In this document: positions 1 through 5,081 of the stretch, piece by piece | Layout of the letters: each line of letters starts with the position of its first letter | How positions within the stretch are numbered: the stretch's first letter is position 1 | Source of the DNA: Oscillospiraceae bacterium | GTDB lineage: Bacteria; Bacillota_A; Clostridia; Oscillospirales; Oscillospiraceae | Reading direction: 5' to 3' | NCBI GenBank assembly: GCA_031265965.1 | Contig: JAISBX010000004.1 | Span: forward strand, 1-5,081 | Length of the DNA: 5,081 nt | The notes under the pieces: generated by a model | Seen by the model: the letters and a program-made list of their open reading frames with translations, nothing else | Told to the model about the DNA's origin: nothing | Databases searched by the model: none | Program-made: the position numbers and the translations under genes

Positions 1-564
1 CGTTGGATTCACGGTCTCCACGGGCGCCAGTATTGCCACTTTTGGCTCCGGTATGCCGAGCTTGTGCGCGAGCGAAACGGCGCTGCGGACTATTTGGAAT
101 TTCGCCTCGTAGTCCGGCGCCACGTTTATCACGCAGTCCGTGACTATACCGAGCTTGTGGGAGCGCGTGTCCTCGTACACCGTGGCTTGGCTGAGCAGCG
201 CCTTCTTGCCCAGCAGCCCCAGTTCCTTGTTGAGCAGCGCCCTGAGATAGACCGACGTGTGCAAAATGCCCTTTACGGGCATGTCCGCGCTCCCTTCGGC
301 GACGAGTTTTGCAGCCAGCGCGGCGGCTTTCGCCTCGTCGTCCTCGTCGATTATCTCCCAGTCGCCCGGTTTTTCGCCGAGGCCCGTGAGTATCTGCGAG
401 ATTTTATCGCCCTCGCCGATGAGGACAAAATCCATTACGCCGAGCCTGCGCGCGTCGACGGCGCTCGCCAGCACGTCCCCGTCGTGCGCCGCCGCGATGG
501 CGCCCTTTTTCTTTATCCCCGCCGCCCGGACATGCTCCAAGATATCCGCGAATGAATTAAACAA
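1..564 (-). CDS. ptb: Phosphate acyltransferase (phosphotransbutyrylase-like), 3' end outside window
   Basis: This enzyme family transfers an acyl group between CoA and inorganic phosphate in the cytoplasm (acyl-CoA + Pi to acyl-phosphate + CoA), feeding the kinase encoded just upstream. I translated 188 residues. They align by eye along the N-terminal two thirds of phosphate butyryltransferase: an opening helix and strand (residues 1-26), VKGILHTSVYLRALLNKE (97-114), a TDCVINVAPD segment (142-151) and EPKVAILAPVETVNP (173-187). Family members are about 300 residues, so roughly 110 are missing beyond position 1. The start is TTG at 564-562: a purine-rich SD lies 8 nt upstream, the reading begins where the family usually begins, and no ATG is available in frame. 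It sits 14 bp after the buk stop, so the two are co-transcribed. Oddities are V105 where the family usually has Asp (HTSDFLRA) and an altered 119-131 segment. The acyl group could therefore be other than butyryl; isobutyryl or isovaleryl are guesses. Confidence 0.88.
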   Translation of the reverse strand, partial: MFNSFADILEHVRAAGIKKKGAIAAAHDGDVLASAVDARRLGVMDFVLIGEGDKISQILTGLGEKPGDWEIIDEDDEAKAAALAAKLVAEGSADMPVKGILHTSVYLRALLNKELGLLGKKALLSQATVYEDTRSHKLGIVTDCVINVAPDYEAKFQIVRSAVSLAHKLGIPEPKVAILAPVETVNPT

Positions 565-572
565 ATGATATG

Positions 573-580
573 CCCCCCTT
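573..580 (-). promoter_or_regulatory. Ribosome binding site of ptb, supports TTG start
   Basis: On the minus strand AAGGGGGG overlaps the buk stop codon and ends 8 nt before TTG at 564. The spacing is ideal and no ATG or GTG is in register, so this site decides the start. Overlap with the buk stop suggests translational coupling. Confidence 0.6.
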
Positions 581-1643
581 ATTTCATTTCTTGCAATAAA
601 GACGTATCCCGGAGGACGGAGAGGGCGCCCAGAGCTAGGGAACCCATCTCGTTTTCTCCGGGATACGCCTTGATCTTTGCGATGAACGAGAGCCTGTCGG
701 AGATATATTGCACAATGTCCTCACCGTACGCCATGCCTCCTGTGACGAGTATGGCATCTACGTCGCCGCTAAGTACGGCGGCCAGCGCGCCGGCCTCCTT
801 GCACGTCTGGTACAGCATGCCCTCGAGATACAGCGCGGCGTCCGGGTTGGTCTTTGCCATCTCCTTTACGGTGAGCACGTCGCTCTCGCCCAAGTATGCA
901 ACGAGGCCTCCCTTGCCGTTTATCATCTCGGAGACCTCTTTTTTTGTGTATTCGCCCGAGAAGCACACGTCTATTACGGACTGCGCCACGAGGCCGCCCG
1001 ATCTGTTCGTCGAGTACGGGCCCTCACCCTCGATGCCGTTGTTCCCGTCCACCATGGCGCCCTTTTTGTGGGCCGCGAGCGTTATGCCGCCGCCCATGTG
1101 GATGGTTATGAGGTTGAGCTCCTCATACTTGGCGCCCGTCTCGCGCGCGTATCTGCGCGCCGTGGCCTTGTGGCTCAGGGCGTGGAAGCGCGTCTGCCTC
1201 GGGAACAGGGGATGCCCCGTCAGCTTCGCCACGGGCGCGAATTCGTCCGTACACGGCGTATCGACGACCAAGGGGACGGCTTTCAAGCCTGTACACATAT
1301 CAAACGCGACGCCGGGCCCGACGTCCGCCGCGTGCCGCCCGTAAGCGCCGCTGGCGATCTGATCGAGCATCATGGCGTTTATGCGGAACGCCCCGCTGCG
1401 CAGCGGCGCGGTGTGCCCGCCCCTGCTCACTATGGCGTCCATGTCCTCCGGCATTACGCCGTGCCCGCGCATATACGCCTCGACGACCGATCGCCTGTAG
1501 TCCTTCTGCTCCATTACGTCGCCGTACTGCTCCGTCTCGCTGAGCGGGTGCGTGATGTTCTCCTTGAACACGCACGCCTCGTCCTCATAGTACGCCACCT
1601 TTGTGGACGACGACCCGATGTTGATGACAAACACCTTATACAA
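579..1643 (-). CDS. buk: Butyrate kinase-like carboxylate kinase (ASKHA/acetokinase family)
   Basis: The predicted cytoplasmic kinase converts acyl-phosphate + ADP to carboxylate + ATP, the ATP-yielding step after Ptb. With the TTG start it has 354 residues, the usual length of about 355. Visible motifs are the N-terminal phosphate loop NIGSSSTK (8-15), SRGG (74-77), FHALSHKATARR (153-164), the HMGGGI loop (182-187), the EGEGPYS and RSGG stretch (205-217), KGGLVAYLG (244-252), VTGGMAY (300-306) and YPGENEM (327-333). An ATG lies 9 nt further upstream (1652), but the SD would then be only 1 nt away. TTG at 1643 gives 10 nt spacing and the family-typical MYKxxxIN start. It is the first gene of the buk-ptb operon, behind the promoter at 1689-1717. 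It is divergent: Pro of the usual INPGS(T)STK is Ile9, and the central segment replacing the common VVDEL region reads DTPCTDEF. It is clearly of the butyrate kinase group rather than acetate kinase, but a branched-chain or other acid may be the real substrate. Confidence 0.9.
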   Translation of the reverse strand: MYKVFVINIGSSSTKVAYYEDEACVFKENITHPLSETEQYGDVMEQKDYRRSVVEAYMRGHGVMPEDMDAIVSRGGHTAPLRSGAFRINAMMLDQIASGAYGRHAADVGPGVAFDMCTGLKAVPLVVDTPCTDEFAPVAKLTGHPLFPRQTRFHALSHKATARRYARETGAKYEELNLITIHMGGGITLAAHKKGAMVDGNNGIEGEGPYSTNRSGGLVAQSVIDVCFSGEYTKKEVSEMINGKGGLVAYLGESDVLTVKEMAKTNPDAALYLEGMLYQTCKEAGALAAVLSGDVDAILVTGGMAYGEDIVQYISDRLSFIAKIKAYPGENEMGSLALGALSVLRDTSLLQEMK

Positions 1644-1653
1644 TACACACATT

Positions 1654-1659
1654 CTCCTT
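1654..1659 (-). promoter_or_regulatory. Ribosome binding site of buk, supports TTG start
   Basis: AAGGAG on the minus strand is a near-perfect SD. It is 1 nt from the upstream ATG (1652-1650), too close to work well, but 10 nt from the in-frame TTG (1643-1641). It therefore argues for the TTG start and a 354-residue protein. Confidence 0.65.
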
Positions 1660-1688
1660 ACACGATTATACGAATAAAGCCGAGCGGT

Positions 1689-1717
1689 ATTCTATCACAC
1701 GGCCGGAGAAAAATCAA
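1689..1717 (-). promoter_or_regulatory. Sigma-70/SigA-type promoter for buk-ptb, extended -10
   Basis: On the minus strand, -35 TTGATT (1717-1712), a 17 nt spacer, then -10 TAGAAT (1694-1689) preceded by TG one base upstream (an extended -10). The predicted start of transcription is near 1682, giving a leader of about 40 nt before the TTG of buk. A second TATAAT (1670-1665) is closer to the gene, but its transcript would start about at the SD, so I prefer this one. Prediction only. Confidence 0.6.
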
Positions 1718-1721
1718 ATTG

Positions 1722-1729
1722 CTTGCAAG
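1722..1729. repeat. 8-bp perfect palindrome between divergent promoters
   Basis: CTTGCAAG is its own reverse complement. It covers the SDR -35 box and lies 4 bp from the buk -35 box, a position where a bound repressor could affect both directions. It is short enough to be chance, so a role as operator is only a possibility. Confidence 0.2.
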
Positions 1730-1751
1730 AGGCGCGCGAACGCATTATAAT
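1723..1751 (+). promoter_or_regulatory. Sigma-70/SigA-type promoter for the SDR and GT4-CsaB operon
   Basis: TTGCAA (1723-1728), 17 nt spacer, TATAAT (1746-1751). This is a consensus -10 with a four-of-six -35 at ideal spacing. The predicted transcript start is near 1758, leaving a leader of about 50 nt before the ATG at 1807. The leader shows no hairpin or riboswitch-like structure that I can recognise. Confidence 0.65.
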
Positions 1752-1806
1752 ATCGGTTGAAATGACAGGCGCACATCGCAATAATACGGGTTAGGGGGCT
1801 TTTTCA

Positions 1807-2724
1807 ATGGGCAAGTGGACAGGGAAAACGGCTTTTATTACAGGAGGCGCGAGCGGGCTGGGGCTGTCTATAGCAAAACAGGCCGCGCGCGAGGGGATGA
1901 ACGTCGTCCTCGCCGATTTGCGGCAGGAGGCGCTCGACGAGGCGCTTTTGTGGTTTGAGGGCAACGGTTCGGGTGCGCTGGGGATCAAATTGAGCGTGAC
2001 AGACCGCGCGGCTTTTGAGGCGGCGGCGCGGGAGGCGGAGAAAAAATTCGGCAATATACATCTGCTGTGCAACAACGCGGGGATCGGCTGTGCGCACGGC
2101 CCGCTCTGGGAGATGTCGTATGATGACACGGATTTGGCGATAGATATAAATCTTACAGGCGTGCTCAACGGCATACGCGCCATAGTGCCGCATATGCTGG
2201 AGCACGGCGAGGGAGGGCATATAGTCAACACGTCGTCGAAAAACGGGCTGCTGCCGCCGCCGTCGCTCGGGCTGTACAACATGACAAAAGGCGCCGTCGT
2301 CTCGCTCACGGAGACGCTTGCGGGCGAGCTGCCGGACGGATACGGCGCCAGCGTGTTCTGCCCAGGCCCCTTTAGGACAAATCTCGGCAAGACGTCGTTT
2401 GCGGTGCCTGCGCTCTTGAGAGGCGAGGAACCCGGGGCGCCGCCACCGCCCCCCCCGCCGCCGCCCGATGGCGCGGACATCGATTTTGAGGCCGTGCGCC
2501 GCAGCGAGCTCTCGGCGGACGAGGCCGGCAAGCTCGTGTTCCGAGGGGTGAACAGGGGAGACCTGTACATCATAACGCACCCCGAATTCTACGAGGGCGT
2601 CAAGGCGCGTTGCGAGGCGATGCTGCGGGCATTCCCAAAGACGCAGCCGAATGAGGCGTTCAAACAGGCGTTCTCGTTTATAGTGTACAACCCCGTGTTC
2701 GCAAAGCAGCGGGAATACGCATAA
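1807..2724 (+). CDS. Short-chain dehydrogenase/reductase (SDR), probably NAD(H)-dependent
   Basis: This is a cytoplasmic Rossmann-fold oxidoreductase of 305 residues; the substrate is not identifiable. The order of motifs is that of classical SDRs: glycine-rich cofactor loop TGGASGLG (12-19), Asp37 at the end of the second strand (favours NAD(H) over NADP(H)), NNAG (89-92), and a complete catalytic set Asn115, Ser144, Tyr157 and Lys161 (YNMTK). The product-side motif CPGPFRTN follows at 185-192. The C-terminal part has LYIITHPEF, a signature I associate with a group of about 270-300-residue SDRs of mostly unknown substrate, then a tail to residue 305. A run of nine prolines (212-220) sits in the variable substrate-loop region. 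The ATG at 1807 has an AGGGGG SD 8 nt upstream, and the cofactor loop falls at the normal distance from it. It is the first gene after its promoter, and the next gene starts 2 bp after its stop, so they form an operon. Confidence 0.92.
   Translation: MGKWTGKTAFITGGASGLGLSIAKQAAREGMNVVLADLRQEALDEALLWFEGNGSGALGIKLSVTDRAAFEAAAREAEKKFGNIHLLCNNAGIGCAHGPLWEMSYDDTDLAIDINLTGVLNGIRAIVPHMLEHGEGGHIVNTSSKNGLLPPPSLGLYNMTKGAVVSLTETLAGELPDGYGASVFCPGPFRTNLGKTSFAVPALLRGEEPGAPPPPPPPPPDGADIDFEAVRRSELSADEAGKLVFRGVNRGDLYIITHPEFYEGVKARCEAMLRAFPKTQPNEAFKQAFSFIVYNPVFAKQREYA
2440..2466 (+). repeat. Nine consecutive proline codons with a C8 homopolymer inside the SDR gene
   Basis: Nine Pro codons (CCG, CCA and CCC) encode SDR residues 212-220, flanked by GA and DG. 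Positions 2449-2456 are eight C in a row. The tract lies in the substrate-loop region after the CPGPFRTN motif, so it adds a rigid segment near the active-site lid. Such a run should need EF-P during translation, and the C8 could slip in replication or sequencing. Confidence 0.85.
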
Positions 2725-2726
2725 TA

Positions 2727-4943
2727 TTGAATAAAAGGATACTCATGGCGACCATGGGCCTTGACATCGGAGGGGCGGAGACGCACATTGTGGAGCTCGC
2801 GCTCGAACTGCGCAGGCGCGGATGGGAGGTCGCCGTGGCGTCAAACGGCGGGGCATATGCCGGACGGCTGGAGGAAGCGGGCGCACGGCATTACAGCGTG
2901 CCTATGAACAGGCGCGGGCTGTGGCCGGTTGTAAAATCCATATTTCTCATGTGGCGCGCCGTGAGGCGCTTCAAGCCCGGCATTGTCCACGCGCACGCGC
3001 GCATCCCAGCGTTCATATGCGGGCTGCTGCGCCGTGTCCGGCGTTTTGCCTTTGTGACTACTGCGCATTACACGTTCGACACGGATGGCAGCCTGCGTTT
3101 CCTCTCGAACTGGGGCGACAAGACCATAGCGGTATCCGACGATATACGCGAGTACCTGATGCGCGAGTACGCCGTCGCGGAGCGCGACATTTTTATGACT
3201 ATCAACGGCATAGATACCGCGAAATTCTCCCCGGGCGCCGTCGCGGACGGTATTCGGGAAGAGCTGGGGATAGGCGCTGCAGAGCGCGTCGTATGCCATA
3301 TCAGCCGGCTCGACGGCGAGCGCGCCGGAGACCCGGCGGTTATAGCGCGCCAACTCATTGAGGCGGCCGGCAGCATAGCGCGCGAGGCGCCGGACGTGCG
3401 AGTGCTCATAGTAGGCGGGGGCGATATGTATGGCGAACTCTTGGTGCGCGCGCGGGAGGCGAACGGCAGCGTAGGCCGCGACGCGGTCATCATGACGGGC
3501 CCGCGCACAGACGTGGAGCGCATATTGGCGGCATCCGACGTGTTTGTGGGCGTTTCGCGCGCGGCTCTGGAGGCGCTCTCGACCGGGTTGCCCGTGATAT
3601 TGGCGGGGCCGCAGGGATATATGGGGGCGCTGACGGAGGAGAACTACGCGGCTGCGGCGCTGACGAACTTCTGCTGCCGCGGCTGCGGCGCCTCGGAGAC
3701 GGGAACCCTGCGCGGCGAGATAACGAAAACGCTGGGGGCGCTGCGCGGCGGCGCGCACGCGGGCGCCGCCGGGCGAGAGCTGGTAGAGCGCGATTATTCG
3801 CTGGGGCGCATGGCGGACGACTGTGTGCGCGCGTATGAGGCCGCGCTGCGCCGCCCCCGCCGCGTCGTCATGAGCGGCTACTACGGTTTTGGCAACGCCG
3901 GCGACGAGGCCATCCTGCATGCCGTGCGCGCCGGTATAACGGGAGCGCACGACGATATATCGATCACAGTTTTGTCGAAAGACCCCGCGCAGACCCGAAC
4001 CCGCCACAATTGCGGCGCCGTGCGCAGATTTGGCGTTTTTGGGGTCTTGCGAGCGCTCTCGCGCTGCGACGCGCTCGTCTCCGGCGGCGGCAGCCTCTTG
4101 CAGGACCAGACTTCCACGCGCTCGCTGCTCTATTATCTGTGGATAATCGCATTGGCGCGCAAACTTGGGAAAAAGGTCATGATATACGCAAACGGCATAG
4201 GCCCTGTGACGCGGGAGTCAAACAGGCGCAGGGTAAAGAAAGTCGTCATGGGCGCGGATGTAGTAACGCTGCGGGATTCCGGCTCAAAAGACGAATTGCT
4301 CGCAATGGGCGTCATCCGGGGCGATATCCGCGTCACGGCCGATCCCGTATTCACAATAGGCGCGGCGCCGCGCGAGCGGTCAAAAGAAATCCTCGGCGCG
4401 CGCGGCATTCCGGCGGACCGCCCGTTTGCGGTCGTCTGCGTCAGGCGGTGGACAAACGGCGGCGGGCTGTACGGCGAACTCGCAAAGATGTGCGACGGCA
4501 TATATGACCGCTACGCGATGGGCGTGGTCTTTGTCGCTATGCAAACTCCGGGGGACGTGGGCATCAGCCTTGAGATCAGCCGCATGATGAAATGCCCCTC
4601 ATACGTTCTGGACGGCCAGTTTACGCCGTCGGAGCTCATAGGCATAATGGGCGCTTCTGAGCTTGTTGTGGCTATGCGCCTCCACGCTCTGATTTTTGCC
4701 GCCCGCGCCGCCGTGCCGTCGGTAGGCATAATGTGCGACCCCAAGCTGGAGGCTCTTGCGCGCGAGCTGGAGATGCCGTCGGCGGGCAGCGTGGAAAGCT
4801 TCGGCGCCGAGCGGGCGCTCGGCGCGGTAGGGGAGATAACCGCCCGCCGCGCCGAGTATTCGGCAAAACTGCGAGAGCGCGCCGCACATCTCGAACGCGC
4901 CGCCCGCCGCGACCCCGAGTATCTGTTCGACTTGCTCGAACGC

Positions 4944-4949
<6 letters not shown>
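2727..4949 (+). CDS. Two-domain protein: GT4-family glycosyltransferase fused to CsaB-like polysaccharide pyruvyl transferase
   Basis: Residues 1-370 are a GT-B glycosyltransferase of family 4 type: IGGAETH acceptor-side loop (14-20), [19 protein letters not shown] (160-163), an ISRL start of the C-lobe, IVGGGD, then [11 protein letters not shown] around Glu282 and a GPQGYMGAL loop. Residues 377-740 are a polysaccharide pyruvyl transferase: [15 protein letters not shown] (383-397), SGGGSLLQD (452-460), YANGIGP, TADPVF and [11 protein letters not shown] (649-659, with Arg651 and His653). CsaB enzymes use phosphoenolpyruvate to put a ketal-pyruvate on a ManNAc-type sugar of secondary cell-wall polymer, which SLH domains bind. 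I infer that the fusion adds a sugar and pyruvylates the same glycan at the cytoplasmic membrane face. No signal peptide or clear membrane segment is seen. Stand-alone CsaB is about 360 residues, so 740 fits two full domains, and both read in one frame without a break. TTG at 2727 retains the first strand (KRILM); ATG at 2745 is the alternative. The gene is 2 bp behind the SDR stop. Confidence 0.88.
2734..2747 (+). promoter_or_regulatory. SD-like AAAGGA and alternative ATG start of the GT4-CsaB gene
   Basis: AAAGGA (2734-2739) stands 5 nt before an in-frame ATG (2745-2747), whereas TTG at 2727 has only a weak GGGA 12 nt upstream. The ribosome signal favours the ATG. The fold favours the TTG, because starting at ATG would remove most of the first beta strand of the GT-B domain. 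The start is therefore open; the difference is six residues. Confidence 0.4.

Positions 4950-5081
<132 letters not shown>

Noticed and set aside
64..555. Plus-strand open frame opposite ptb
   Set aside because: The minus strand has an open frame across the whole stretch matching phosphate butyryltransferase; the plus frame shows no family features.
1665..1670. TATAAT on the minus strand as the -10 of buk
   Set aside because: Transcription would begin about at the SD, no matching -35 is present 17 nt upstream, and a better extended -10 promoter lies at 1689-1717.
708..1760. Plus-strand open frame of 350 codons lying opposite buk
   Set aside because: It is antisense to a well-supported kinase gene, has no recognisable motif, is rich in Arg, His and Val as expected for a GC-rich shadow frame, and runs across the buk promoter.
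1791..2580. Two minus-strand open frames of about 260 codons opposite the SDR, one with a glycine run
   Set aside because: The glycine run is just the reverse of the proline codons. The sense frame has the full SDR catalytic set, so these are shadows.
2841..4007. Minus-strand open frame of 388 codons opposite the glycosyltransferase domain
   Set aside because: It has low-complexity Ala/Arg/His composition with no motif, and the sense frame carries clear GT4 and CsaB signatures. It is a shadow of high GC.

Overview
The window looks like chromosomal DNA from a GC-rich, anaerobic, fermentative bacterium of Firmicutes/Clostridia type. This rests on three things: a phosphotransbutyrylase/butyrate kinase pair, a CsaB-type pyruvyl transferase domain (the enzyme that decorates cell-wall polymers which hold SLH-domain S-layer proteins), and frequent ATA and AGG codons despite the high GC. 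Synergistota or another S-layer-bearing anaerobic phylum cannot be excluded from sequence alone. I see no phage, transposon, CRISPR, tRNA or rRNA signal.

Layout. Positions 1-1643 hold a minus-strand operon read from right to left: butyrate-kinase-like buk (579-1643), then after 14 bp the ptb-like phosphate acyltransferase (1-564, C-terminus beyond the window). Positions 1644-1806 are a short divergent intergenic region. It carries one good sigma-70-type promoter in each direction, with the two -35 boxes only 5 bp apart. Positions 1807-4949 hold a plus-strand two-gene operon: a short-chain dehydrogenase/reductase (SDR) with a run of nine prolines, and 2 bp later a 740-residue protein that joins a GT4-family glycosyltransferase to a CsaB-like polysaccharide pyruvyl transferase. 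Positions 4944-5081 are the C-terminal end of a minus-strand AMP-forming acyl-CoA synthetase. Its stop codon overlaps the stop of the fusion gene through a shared CTATAG palindrome.

How the genes fit together. Ptb and Buk would turn an acyl-CoA plus phosphate and ADP into a free carboxylic acid, CoA and ATP. The acyl-CoA synthetase handles the opposite conversion with ATP. Both proteins of the kinase pair depart from the usual butyrate-pathway signatures, so the natural acyl group may not be butyrate. The plus-strand operon is unrelated in theme: the fusion protein points to building and pyruvylating a cell-surface glycan, and the SDR substrate is unknown.

The most noteworthy items are the GT4-CsaB fusion, the Pro9/C8 tract in the SDR, the co-divergent Ptb/Buk pair, and the convergent stop-codon overlap with no terminator between the genes. 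Three of the four genes with visible starts appear to use TTG.
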